64,000 nt of DNA from Puccinia triticina (taxonomy: Eukaryota; Basidiomycota; Pucciniomycetes; Pucciniales; Pucciniaceae): positions 868,001-932,000 of the forward strand of contig NC_070566.1 in the NCBI RefSeq assembly GCF_026914185.1. The letters are read 5' to 3'. A program made the translations under genes and the position numbers. Each line of letters starts with the position of its first letter. Within the stretch, counting starts at the first letter, position 1. Shown here one piece after another: positions 24,440-36,007 of the stretch. The notes under the pieces are model-generated. The model saw nothing but the letters and a program-made list of their open reading frames with translations. It did not search any database and had not been told where the DNA came from.

Positions 24440-26573
24440 TCATTCTTGTAGAGCCAACAGTCCTTTCTTGCGCTCATTAATAACTTTTGGTATACCAGAT
24501 TTGGCCTTTCTCTTATCATTATCATTATCAGATGATAGATTTTTGCGTTTCTTCGAATGAGCTTGTCGATTATCTTCTTTTTTAGCTCGTGCTTCAAGCA
24601 TCTCCGTGCGTAGTTTTTGGGCATGATAGATCGGCTTAGGTAGATATCTCTGTCTGTATTGTGGTCGATGAAATTTAGAGGGCGTGGGAGAAATGTTAGC
24701 AGTGAATATTAGAAAGTTTCGGGATAGTCAAGTGAATGTGAATAACGTACCTCTCGATTTTAGAAACGGTGTCAATACTAGACCATTTCTGTCTGAGCTG
24801 ATCCCGGTACTCCTTAGCGGCAAGTTCGCGGCCACTCTTGACGCCAATTGGTTCGGACGCGCCGGCCTTCCAAATCCGTACCGCTCCGTCATCACTACCA
24901 CTGAGAACGTACTGACTATCACAACTGTAGAGAGAAGCAAAGATCCGTTGCATCCGCTTGGTGTGATAAACATCTGTCGAGCGCCCTTTTTTGTGAAGAG
25001 TCGTGTCTGAAGTCGACCATAGTCTCAAGGTTCTGTCGTACGAGCCTGACACAAATCCTCGGCCGGTTGGCGACCAGTCACACGCCATTACACTACGTTT
25101 CGTCACGATTGATCAAATTTACAAATTTCAACAGTGTCAATCCGGTGCCAATTCGCACGACTCGTTGGGCCCATGTTACCGGATGAAGACAACAAGCACA
25201 GGCAAACAAAGAAAACTTACGGTCCAACATGGTCTTTAAAGACCTGAGTCGCAGAACCCATGTATCGGATGTCAAACGTATACAGCTGGTGATCTTCGCC
25301 ACCAGCCAACAAAGTCGACGGTTGCTGAGGGTTGAACTTGAGACAATTAATTCGCATCTTCATGATCAGTTGGCCCAGTGATTTGCTTGACCTTAGGTCG
25401 TAGAGGGTGATTGCGCGATTCGAGGAGGAGCCCGAGGAGGCCAACACGCTCGTCTCCGAGGGTGAAAATGTTACACATCTATCAACCAATCGACAGTCAA
25501 CAAATTGGCTAATCCTCGGACGGAAGAAAAAGCAACCCCGAAGCAAATGGGGGAACATCGTGAGCACTTGGAAACTTACGCAATTTGTTCTCCTGAGTAG
25601 TTGTCACTGGACTTGGCTGTGCTTCCCTCGGCCCGAGAAGAATTCCAGGATACATCTGCGAGTGGCGAGGATCTGTAAATCAAAGAGAAAGGATCTTATG
25701 AGACAATGGTGAAGGGCAAGGGCCAACGGATTGCATACTTTGTGACATCCCAAAGCTGAATCCTATCGCTGGCGGTAACAAATTGAGGTAGATGGCGATG
25801 GTGATCAATCGAGTTAAATCCGTGCTTTCCTTGATAAGTCATCACCAGCCGGTCCTGCTCGGATTCAAAATTGGCGCCTGGTCCAATATCCCACATCTTG
25901 ACGACCTTATCGATCCCACAGGTTAACAGTTTCTTACTCCCCAACCTGCTCGTGCGCTCTTCCGCGTCATGGAGTTCTTCATTCTCCTTCAAATCTGCTA
26001 GAATGTCTTCATCGATTCCTTCCTCTTCGTCCAATAAACCGGTAGAGTCGAGTAATGAGAGACGCTTTGAGGATGACGCTTTAGGTTGGTCGTAGGTCTT
26101 GGAGCGACCTTCCCCGATGTACCGGTTAGGGAGAAAGGTGAGACCGGTGACCTTGCCTTTATGCGCGTCTTTCAAGCTGATGGTCGAGATCCGATTGGCG
26201 AGATCCCAGACCCTGACGTCCCCATCTCCTGAGCCCGAAGCGACCTGGGTCAACTTGAGCGGATCCTTGGCCATCGTGTATACGCTGTCTCGATGGCCGT
26301 CCAGTTGTCCGACGAAGGGCTTTGCAAACATCCTGTTCAGCTTTGTCGCTGTGACTGCCCGAGTGTACTCTCGTGCACGTGAATGAGGGTGGAGGGTCGG
26401 GTCTAGATTCTTGTGGATCGGCGCTGGTGCCCCATGGGCAATCGGCAGGAAGTTATCCAGCGAGCGCGATAGTACTTTAACCTTCTGTTGACCACAGCCG
26501 TATAAAAAAGACAAGCTTCAGTTTGACCATTCTCAACTGCTGGTTTTTGTTACCACCCACCATATTCGGTTTC
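24440..26573 (-). CDS. SOF1: U3 snoRNP WD40 protein SOF1 / DCAF13
   Basis: Nucleolar WD-repeat protein of the small-subunit processome, needed for 18S rRNA maturation. The largest exon (25739-26482) encodes KVKVLSRSLDNFLP, the family signature HSRAREYTRAVTATKLNRMF and AKPFVGQLDGHRDSVY, then WD repeats (GSGDGDVRVWDLANR; LLTCGIDKVVKMWDI). Later exons carry CVTFSPSETSVLASS, VMACDWSPTGRGFVSGSYDR and SGSDDGAVRIWKA. The last exon carries the C-terminal Sof1 domain KPIYHAQKLRTEMLEARAKK and a basic tail, ending at TGA 24440-24442. The best start is an ATG at 26571-26573 spliced directly to AAG at 26482 across an 88-nt intron (gtgggt...cag), giving M-K-V-K as in other Sof1 proteins. Junctions around 25580-25740 are not fully resolved. 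Confidence 0.9.
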
Positions 26574-28423
26574 TTTCGGTCGGTCGATAGGAGTGTGTGT
26601 TGTCGACTTTCTTGCAGAGCCGGTGCATCAGAAAAGTGGCAAAGTGCATACATATTCAATTTGCCGGGAGCCCTTCCATCCTGCGCTGGTTAAGCCTCCC
26701 TTCAGCTGACTCTCAACGATGGGGGGTCCTTTGGCAGTAAAGTAACAATCCACCTTGTTTCTTGTTACTTCCCCCTTTAAGTTGTTGGGGTGCATCCCCA
26801 TTGTTGCAATGCTGGGTACCTCAACTGCACTGCCCCCTCATTTCTCGGAGGGTCTGAACTGTTTTCAAACTAGTTCACGCGAGAGCGGGTGCACAAACAC
26901 AGCCATAGTGCCCTGCATCCGATGCTAAGCAAATAAATAAATATTTAAATATCTGTTTTAGGGCTTCAGCTACCAGCTGAGGTTAGGTGAATCGGAACAC
27001 GTCGGAAGCGCGGAAGTTGATCACAAGCTTAAAACCTACAATAATAACCCATGATCGCGGGATATGGAAATAGTGTGGGCAAGATATTTAGTATAGCAGT
27101 AACAGGGCACAGGTCCTTCCCGCACCCAGTCACTCTCTTTTTCTCACTGCATGCTTAGATAGACCCTATTTTCTGCTCAGCGTTTCAGGCATGAACCCAT
27201 ATTTGCGCCTGGTAAGCTCACCATGCACTGCTGTCTATCGCGATTACGACTTCCATAGTGCAATCTGCTAGCTGGAATATGTAGCTGTCCATTTGCGGTG
27301 CGATGTGCGTGCTTCCAATTTGAATTTGATGACCTACCTAAATATGTTGAGTGGTCTCCGACCGTCGAGAGTGCTGTCTGGCGAGCTGAGGGCGGAACGA
27401 GTTCAGAAGAAGAGTGAAAAAGGACAGGTTCAAAATGAGTGATACTTGCAAGTATGTCACCAATTTGCGCATTGCGAGGCCCGAACACTTCGCTCTCCCC
27501 GGAAGACATTCCCGCCCGCCGGGAACTCCCAGATTTCTAATGTGCTGATTGAATATCCTGTTGTCAAACCTTCAAGTTTTCAACTGGCTTCCCCCCATCT
27601 TCATCCAATTGGTACATCCAGACATCGTATTCATGGTGCATGCATCCTCATGTACCCCATCTCGAAGAATTGACAGGCTGATTGAGTCTTGACCTGCTGA
27701 CTAGTCACCGGCGAGCCGTACGTAACGATTGTTGATACTTGATACAGCATAGCGTTGCACATCGTTGGACATTCTTAGCGTGTTTATGTAATGCATACCC
27801 CGGAATTTTACGTCCCCAGCCTTCCCCAGCCTATCTTCACCGTTTTCAACTTGCCCTTATGTATGAATCTGGGGTCAAGAAGTTTAACCCTATCATTTCT
27901 ATAAAGCTGCCGTCACGGTCCAGCGTGATTCACCAGCACATGACGGCATACTTTCCGAGAAACTCAGAGCTTGATTCTTCAGGTAAGCAGCATCTACCAG
28001 CATTTTTCCTGATTTTTGGCCCAGGACAGCATGCATAGCCCCTGCTAGAACTATCCTCCCTAGCATTTCCTGACATTGATATGTTTACTTTCTACCCTCC
28101 GGTTACGGAAGTGCACAACCAAACTCGAGCCAAGACAGAATTCTAAAGCCCGACGGAGCCGAGTTTGCCTGAAAACGTACGTATAAAAAGGCTACCTACG
28201 CAGGGGCTCTAAAGAAATTTCCCAAATCTTTCACGAATTCGCAGACTTCTTCGCCTATTGCTGTTGCTGAATACCGCCCATCCCATCTTGATCTACCTGA
28301 CTAAATAGCTAAGCAGGAAACTTTTCACTGTAAATCTCAGCAGTGACCTACTCATAGGTTTACTCGAAGTTGAACCCACGCCCACGCTAACCATCCAAAT
28401 CGACCTAGCTGTTGGAAAAATAA
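26574..28423. other. 1.8 kb without a recognisable gene
   Basis: Divergent flank between SOF1 and the gene at 28424, so it may hold both promoters. Short ORFs are unsupported. No repeats stand out. Confidence 0.4.
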
Positions 28424-29208
28424 ATGGATATGTCTTTGTTTGCCAACACAGCTGTCGCTTCGCCATCGAAGATAGTCGACAATCAAGTCACACTACACCG
28501 ACTGATCGCGAAAGTTAAAGAAGAAGTTTTTAGACACTTAGAGCCGGAAGATCATAAATACTTGCTTCAATCCTCGAGGTTATTGTCGTTGAGGGATTCG
28601 AATCCATCGAAATGTACCGGAGAATCAACCGTCTTGTTCAACGACCTGTCTGTTCCAAGATGTTGGAGAGCTCGGGCGGGCATTTACCGAGCAGAATCTC
28701 TGATGACGCTCGGCTTTGTCGAATTCGCTAAAGAACAATTGATTCTTGCCGGTAGAATACTCGAAACCGACGATCATCTCCAACCCATCGACCTGATCGA
28801 TCGTAATCGCCACGAGATCTTGGAGGGCCTTGTTGCATGGAATATTGCGCTGGGAAAAATTAGTTCAGTTCTTTCGAGATATCTTCGTTTTTCGTGATCT
28901 TTTGTTGGAGTGTCCGTCCTCTTATTCCGCCTACACCCCTAAGAGAAGAATGCCATTCTGATGCTATGTTTCTCTCCAAAAACCTAAAAAAAAAATGCCC
29001 ATTACACACTTCCATCGATTTCCTACCTACCGAATCAAACGAACAAAACGCAGATTGGGGAATAGTAGATTCTGAACGTGTCTTCAACTTTTCTATCGCT
29101 GAAAAGAAGACTAAAGATGGAAGCATGATCACTACTTCTGGAAAATTATTCTCGGCTGGATACCCGTCTTCTTCCTCCCTCTCAGCCTTAGATTTAAAGT
29201 ACTGTTGA
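28424..29208 (+). CDS. Uncharacterised protein, probably two exons
   Basis: Not recognised. The first ORF (28424-28897) has normal-looking protein composition: an N-terminal helical region (VTLHRLIAKVKEEVFRHL) and a stretch resembling a TPR-type helix pair (RARAGIYRAESLMTLGFVEF, then LILAGRILETDD). A downstream open region on the plus strand (about 28935-29208, ending DLKYC-stop) contains TSIDFLPTESNEQNADWGIV. It could be a second exon joined across an intron near 28860-28934, but the junction could not be fixed. No membrane segment or signal peptide. TPR-like is only a shape impression. Confidence 0.45.
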
Positions 29209-30432
29209 CCCCCCCTTAAGAGAAGAAAACAGCGCTTCCAAATAAAAATCAAAGTATAATCCCATAATTACGTACAAAGATACAAAAAAAGCGAAGCGTT
29301 TGTATGATAGCTGCTTGATCTCACAGTTTCCGTTTTAATTTATAAGTGAAAAAAGAGACCTTATTTTATTGTTTGGGCTGAATGATCTTTTGTGCTTGCG
29401 TTCAATCTAGTTATCTGTAAATTTGAATAAACACGTAAATATGTAGTGTGATGAGGCTTTCAAGTTTTTGAAAGTAAATTAGAAACCCAAACATATTATG
29501 TTCTTCTGAAGTTCAACACCTTTTCCTGAAACTACGCTGAGAGTGCATTACCAAGAGACACCTTTTTTGTTTGTCTTGTGCACGCACTCCAATTCACGCT
29601 GGGAAACTTCTAGTAGCTTCCCGCGAGAGGAGTTGTCTTTTTTCACAAAAACGTACAATCACCAACTTAGAAAATGACCTACGCCGTTCCTATCCTGATT
29701 CACTGGTCTTTCACATGTGTGCAAATGTTTTTCTTGGCTTGTTTTGTCCAGCTTGGAGGACACCTGAATAAACCAGCTTGTAAAAAAAAGCTGTTGAACC
29801 ATGCGTAGAGTTTGACTTCTGCATTCGAGTTTGCGATTGGACTTCCCTTCACCCAGACAGCAGAGATTTTAATGTTGACCAGACCTCTCCAAGGGGTTAC
29901 TGTTGGGAAATATTGTTTTTGTGCTAACATGTTGGCAACTTGGTGTGAAATTCTACAGATAAGAAGATGTTGAATTTTAAATCACTGTCTTTTATATTGT
30001 CAAGGACTAGGGATCATTTTTTTGGAGCTTTTGTGATCTTTATGAGCTGCTCTGACAAGGAGGGAACCATCACAAAGTAATTTTCATCCTCCTGGGTTTA
30101 CTAATAGTAATATAGGTTGTGAGTGTAGATGTCGGATTCTAGAACCCTGGATAAAAGTGGGGTGACGGGTCTCAACAAAGTGAACGGCTTCTGCAAGGTG
30201 ATTTCTTGGAGGGTGAATGGGGATTTTTATGCCTTACCCTATCACTACAATTTTATTGATCTTTTCGCCTAACTATTCGGAATCAAGCTGAAAGAGAAAA
30301 CAGAGCAAGGCTTTGTTTATGCATGTAGGTTCGGAGTTTTGCGAGGATATTGAATTGGTGAAGCAGGTCAGCACCTGTCAGCACGGAGCGAACCGAACGC
30401 ACCAGCCAGATCTTCAGCTAAAATCCCCCAAA
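29209..30432. other. Intergenic, no gene recognised
   Basis: AT-rich 1.2 kb between the uncharacterised gene and the METTL4-like gene. An in-frame ATG at 30319 could extend the latter, but 30433 is the preferred start. Confidence 0.4.
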
Positions 30433-32379
30433 ATGTCCCAGCGCGGTGAACCGTCATCGGTACTGATAGAGATCCTGCTTCCTGAGAAGAACTTTACAGC
30501 CTATTTGCTGGATCCTTTCGTACCTCTGCTACGCGGTTTTGATCAGAGTACTCGAGTCACTGTTTCGCGCCCCCCTTCGGAACCTCACATCTGCACTCCG
30601 ACCAGTTTTAAAGCCCCCTGCAGTACACCTAAACATAGTGGAAATATCCGACCTGGCAAAAGGCAGCGGCGCAACATTGAACCCTCACCAGCATTGGAGC
30701 CTTTATGCCAACCTTCGTCCGGTGAGACAAGTCAAAGTCACCCACTGAACGGCTTTCAGCTCGAAGCTGCTCACCATGCGAATATCAAGGGAGACATCCA
30801 ACACGCTGTTGATGCTATTAGAGAGCGATGGATCAATGAATGTAACCAGAATGGCCATTCTGAATGGTGGTCAGATCCACATCCCTTGCGTCACCCAGCT
30901 ATCGCTCGGCTCGAATGGCAATCATCCTCGGACTTCAAGTGTTCAGATTTCTGGTCAGACTTGACTCGCGACTCATTCCAAGTTCGCAACACTCAGTTTG
31001 ACTCAGACCAATTGTCAATACGCGTCTCTGATTGTAAGCAGCATATATACAGTATCAAATAATTAGCATCTGCCGTCCATCTCACCTGACTCTCTATCTA
31101 AACAGATGGAATTACATGTACAAACCCATCCACCACTGCGATTGGACAAGCATTCCTGCCAGACAAGAAATGCTCGATTACCCTTCCGAAGAGGTCAGGT
31201 TTTAGCTTAGCGACGATGGAGAACTTCAAAAGCGAAGTGCTTGGATTAAACCATTCTTCAGGTTGGGATGCGGTGGTGATTGAGTGTGTTATAATAACTT
31301 CTATCTCGATGGATAAAATGGCAAAAATATCTAATGCTCCCGTTCCTTCCAATGAATTTACGGAAACATCGAGTCCACCCTGGCAAAATAAATCGGCCAC
31401 TCGTGGCGGAAAGTATAGAACCGTAGAGCTTTACGATCTTTTCAAGATGGATCTTCCAGGAATCCTAGGTGATAATGGGGGTAAAAGAGCATTGATTGCT
31501 GTCTGGGTGACCAATCGGCCTAAGGTAATGAAGGTGTTTTGGAGAACATACCGGGGTTTACAGCCAAACGCCGCTATTCTTTTTGACGATTTCGTTGAAA
31601 CTGTAAAACGAGAAAAACTGACAGGTTTCTAATCTCAAATCCTAATGTTAGTATCGACGCTTTTTAAAGAGTAAATTCCTGCCGGATTGTCATGTTCAGG
31701 GGCCATATTCTGAATGGTATTGGATCAAGATCACAGCATCACCGACCAGCGATGACAAGCCAATTTTACACCAAGGTGGAAAGCCTTTATTTGACTTGGC
31801 AAGTAACTCCCCTCGCAGGTGTTACGAAGGTGAAGCTAAAATATGCACATGTCTTTCTTGGGTTTATCTCACAATCCTCATTGACGATGGCTTCTTTGTT
31901 TCTTCTAGGCTTAGTTCTTGGCTGGTACCTTCCCCCGTCGCTTAGGTCTGAACCAAGGTCGACTGAATTGCCTTCCAAGATATTCCTTTCGGTCCCATTG
32001 GGTCATTCACGGAAACCTAACATTATCGGTAAGTAAATGAAGATAAAGCGCTTTGCGGAAAGCAATTCTTTCTCGTCATGATTATATGTATTACCACCAC
32101 CTCTGTTGCCTCAGGATTCAATTTGTTCACTGATTTTAATTACTTCCCCAAAAATTGATTACAGATTTACTCGCGCCACATTTACCCTCGGACCCCAGCG
32201 TACTTGAACTTTTTTCACGCTCTGTCAGCGGATTGGCAAGTTTTGGCAACCAACTGGAAACCGATTCTGTCCGTCCCATGAAAGGTATATGGCATAGCGT
32301 TGGAGATGAATCTCCGAGATTTATGGCAACCCCTTGGGTAGACTCATATAAAAAGAATCAAAGTCCTTCGGATCCTTAA
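30433..32379 (+). CDS. METTL4-like MT-A70 family N6-adenine methyltransferase
   Basis: SAM-dependent methyltransferase of the MT-A70 superfamily, METTL4 branch; animal members methylate U2 snRNA and have been linked to DNA 6mA. Six exons (30433-31033, 31106-31283, 31374-31524, 31652-31829, 31909-32028, 32165-32379) sum to 1443 nt, 480 aa, all in phase. The N-terminal ~200 residues are poorly conserved and partly disordered. The catalytic domain starts near SITLPKRSGFSLATMENF. The motif WDAVVIDPPWQNKSATRGGK, with DPPW created across the intron 31284-31373, is intact. Then ELYDLFKMDLPGIL, ALIAVWVTNRPKYRRFL, GPYSEWYWIKIT, YEGLVLGWYL and the typical C-terminus SVLELFSRSVSGLASFGNQL. Everything needed for catalysis looks intact. 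METTL3/14-type assignment is less likely given the C-terminal LELF block. Confidence 0.9.
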
Positions 32380-33677
32380 AACCACTCGACTATCACCTTT
32401 GTTGATGTAAACTGCAACATTACATCAAGTTTCCATTAAATAACCAAGCAATTCTAGAGAGTTATCAACTGTCAGCTTATAGGCCACACAACCATATTTG
32501 GCAGCGGCTCCTGAGTAAAAGATGCTTGCTATTTGGTCTCACTTCTTGGAATCACATAAACACATATCGGCCAGTGAGATGCCCAATCAGCAATGGCACT
32601 AACTGTTTCCCCAGAGGACCCTGGAAACCCCCTATAAATGGGGGTAATGTAAAATCCGGAATTTCGCCAAAATTCATGCATTTTTTGACTCAATTCATAC
32701 GTGTTTCATGGCTACACTCAGGGGATTTTCCAGTTTTTCATACATTTTTAATACCTACCAATCATTGCTGCCAAGGGGGGGGGGGGGCAAAAAAAGAGAA
32801 AAAACAAAACTTGGGGGCACCGAGGTCACAGGTGGGGTACCAAAAGTAAGGGTCTGTGCTACAAAGCCTTCAATTTTGCAGAATTCCCCAATTTCTTGTC
32901 CTCTACAAAAAAAATTGAAAACAATGGGAGGGTTCAAACTGTTGAAATTCTTCACTTTTGGGCACCTGGCACCTGTGTGGGTGTGTGGCGGGTGCAAGGG
33001 GTACCTGCCAAGTGGTGCAGGGTACCCCCCAACAGGTACCAAATGTTCATCTCTACACTATTTTCCTAGGAGTGTGCCACTCAATAAAACAAACAGGAAA
33101 ACCATCAGCCAAACCTCTGCATCCTGAAAAGCCCCACTTCAGATCCGCAGGTTTCGGAACCTCGGGTCTCAGATATCTGGCTTGATCCGGGGTCCCTCGA
33201 CAGATATCCCGGATTATATACCGGATATCCCACGCGGGCTACTGGCTAGGGTTGAAGTGACCTCTCCATTCTCCTTTCTCCTGGCCGCCATCCCTTGACA
33301 CACATTGATGCTAAATCGGTGCAAACGATGCGAGTTGGAAGTCAAGAGTCAAGGGATGGCCACCAGGAGAAGGGAGAAGTGAGGGATTGCACTGATCGCT
33401 CATGAAATTCTCCTTGGGTGTACCAACGGAACAACTATCAGGTGTACTAACGGAGCAGCTATCACTATGCAGGGTGTCTCTTGGCGAGTCTTCCCGTTCC
33501 GTTGAGCAACGTCTAAAGTCAGGCTTATCAAGCAACTGGGGTGTTTTAAATAAGAGGGGTGCCGGAGTGTCTGTTTTAAAAGGCCCACCCCACCAGCCGT
33601 GTTCTTCGGCTCATCTGATCAATTGCGACCATTCACGACCTTCTCAACCAATTCCAAGAATAACAATAATATTCATC
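32380..33677. other. Intergenic with repeat remnants
   Basis: Holds a G12 run (32777-32788); a GT-rich stretch ending in TGTTCATCTCTA (33045-33056) that resembles a hAT terminus but has no visible partner; palindromic ATATCC/GGATAT motifs at 33165-33230; and a small imperfect hairpin at 33264-33383. No gene recognised. Confidence 0.4.
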
Positions 33678-35432
33678 ATGTTCCTTTCAACTACCCCAAT
33701 GGTGATGACCACCTTACTTCTCAATAATATGGTTAGTCACCAATTCTTCACTCTCGATCTTCCAGCCAGCACCTCTTCGTCCTTGCCATTTCCCTTTTGT
33801 TTCTACTGATCATCTGATACCAATTTCCCAACTATGTCCAGTATCTCACTTCCATCCTGGGTGCGGCCCCGCCCCCCGGCTTCGCGCACAACGTGGCCAC
33901 CCAAGCAGCCCCGGATTCGTCGCAACCCAATATGCCAGTTCCTGCGGTTATGAACTCCACTGATATGCCGATGAATACCACTGAAATGGCGGGGAATTCC
34001 ACCGATCCAGCCCAGTTGAATGCGGGCGGTTTCTTGCCTGGGTTCCCGCTCATCCCCAGCATTTTCCCCAAACCATCACCCCGTCCGAGCATTTTCCCCA
34101 AACCATCGCCCGGTCCCGGCATTTCCCCCAAGCCATCCCCTGGTGGCAGTGGATCACCCGGTGGCAGTGGATCGCCTGGCGGTAGTGGATTACCCGGCGG
34201 TAGTGGATTGCCCAGTGGCAGTGGAACTTCACCCAGCGGCAGTGGATCACCCTTTGGCAGCGGAACTTCTCCCGGTGGCAGCGGATCACCCGGCGGCAGT
34301 GGATCACCCGGTGGCAGTGGATCACCCTATGTCGGTGGCACCTCCCCCGGAGGCAGCGGAATTTCCCCCGGTGGCAATGCACCTTCAACCGGCGGTAGTC
34401 GACCTTCACCCGGCGGCTCATCACCCGGCAGCAGTGGCACTTTCCCCGGCAGCAGTGGCCCTTCAACTGGTGGTAGTGGCACTTCACCCGGTGGTAATGG
34501 CTCAACTGGATACCCGCCGAAGTTCCCAAATCCCTTCCCCAACCTCCCAACCCCCTTACCAGGCGTTACGCCCGCGGTCAACCAAAGCTGTGTGGCTGGG
34601 ATCAAGAACCGCATCATTGCTTCCCAAGAATCCGAAGGACAGCCTATGCCCCGGGAGAGGGCCTCTTGCTTCACACCCTACACCAACGTTCCGGAGGGGG
34701 AGAGTTTGGTCGTGGCCTCGGTCGATGCGGCCACCAATGTCACTGCTAGCCTTTCTCAGCTGGTCCAAGATGTCTCCGGCAAGAGGATTACGGCTGCCAT
34801 CCCGATCATCATTTCCGATTTGAGGACCCTGACTGCCGTCGTAGCGACCGGAGTAGCGCACATCGCGGTTAGTATTCCAGTTGATTCTAGCAACATTTAC
34901 CAGACACTTATATAACGCGTCCGTTTGTTTGAATTTGTCATCCTACTGCGATCACGACACTCAGCTTGCCACCGCTAAAGGCGTTTTCACCTCATCAAGT
35001 CTTGTTTACGTGTTACAAGGAGTAAGTGGCCAAGAAACCCGTTCAGACTTAGCCCCATGGAGCTTACGCGCCGTTCATCCTGTCCTTAAAATTCCTCAGT
35101 TCGTCACGGCGGGCCAAAGCGTTACCGATGCTTTGATTGGTCAAAAAGGCTTCTTCGCCCAATTCCAAGCGCTTACGCCTATCCGAAACACCCTCTTGTC
35201 TTTGAAATCCGTCGTCGATGTGAGTAGTTTCCAAAGCCAATCAACTATTGATTTCATACCCCCCCCGCGTTGTCAGACTGCTGACCCTGACCTCCGCTCA
35301 TTCCTACAGAGATTCGTTCTGCTCCTTATTCACATGATTCCTACAAACAAATTCGCTCTGGCCGCCGATTTGCACCAGCAAATGAGCAACTCGATGGACA
35401 ACGCCATCAACACTTTTGTCGAAAGTGATTAA
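33678..35432 (+). CDS. Predicted secreted Gly/Ser/Pro-repeat protein
   Basis: Function unknown. Exons 33678-33731, 33842-34867, 34965-35219 and 35277-35432 give 1491 nt, 496 aa. The hydrophobic N-terminus (MFLSTTPMVMTTLLLNNM, continuing YLTSILGAAP) looks like a signal peptide. Next come Asn-X-Ser/Thr sites, three PKPSP(G/R)P-type units, and about 25 short repeats of the form GGSGSP / GGSGTSPG (34130-34500). The C-terminal ~240 residues form a non-repetitive, helix-rich globular region with two Cys near its start (NQSCVAGIKN, RASCFTPY) and no family I recognise. A secreted surface or wall-associated protein is a reasonable inference. There is no clear GPI signal or transmembrane segment at the C-terminus. 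Confidence 0.75.
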
Positions 35433-36007
35433 ATAGACCAACTTCGAAGATTTTACCGTCTCCTGCCTTGTGTTATTATACTCTTTCAAGCTCAAAACTT
35501 AACTCATCCCCTGCCCCAATGCGCCCAATCCATTGTGTTCCTGAACCAGCACTACTTTGGAAAGTTGGATTGTCCTAGCCCCCTGAGTATGTGTCTAAGG
35601 CTGACTGCCGAAGTATTTTTTTTATCCAATTATGGCCGTGTCTCATATCAACCAAATCTGATAACATCCTCAGTGTAACCAATTTTTCCGCTGCGCCTCC
35701 TGCGTCCAACTACATTTCCCACATCTATGTTTGCCAACAACTTACTTCCAAAGAAAGAAGATGTTCTGATTGCTCAGGAAACAGCTTGACAGTATCCTTG
35801 ATAGATGCTTAAAATCGGTTATATATTTTTTTGCAAAATTCCATCGTGAATCCGACACATTGAGGCCTGCGGCATGGCAGTCAGCCTCCCGCTCTGCGCG
35901 GCATGCGCCTGGCGCAAGGGGCGCCCCTACTTGGTGCATGGCCTTCCCGGCATAGCCGATCGGGATATGAGCCCGGCGGCTGCACATCCCGCCCACTGAC
36001 GACGACG
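35433..36007. other. Intergenic, promoter side of NAGS gene
   Basis: 3' flank of the secreted protein gene and 5' flank of the N-acetylglutamate synthase gene. No other feature recognised. Confidence 0.4.

Noticed and set aside
33045..33056. hAT terminus TGTTCATCTCTA
   Set aside because: Resembles the TAGAGATGAACA type end, but no matching opposite end or 8-bp duplication was found within several kilobases.
34020..34823. 267-codon plus-strand ORF overlapping the Gly/Ser-rich gene
   Set aside because: Alternate-frame shadow of the GGSGSP repeat (HPVAVDHP-type product). The overlapping frame has a signal peptide, consistent introns and a non-repetitive C-terminal domain.
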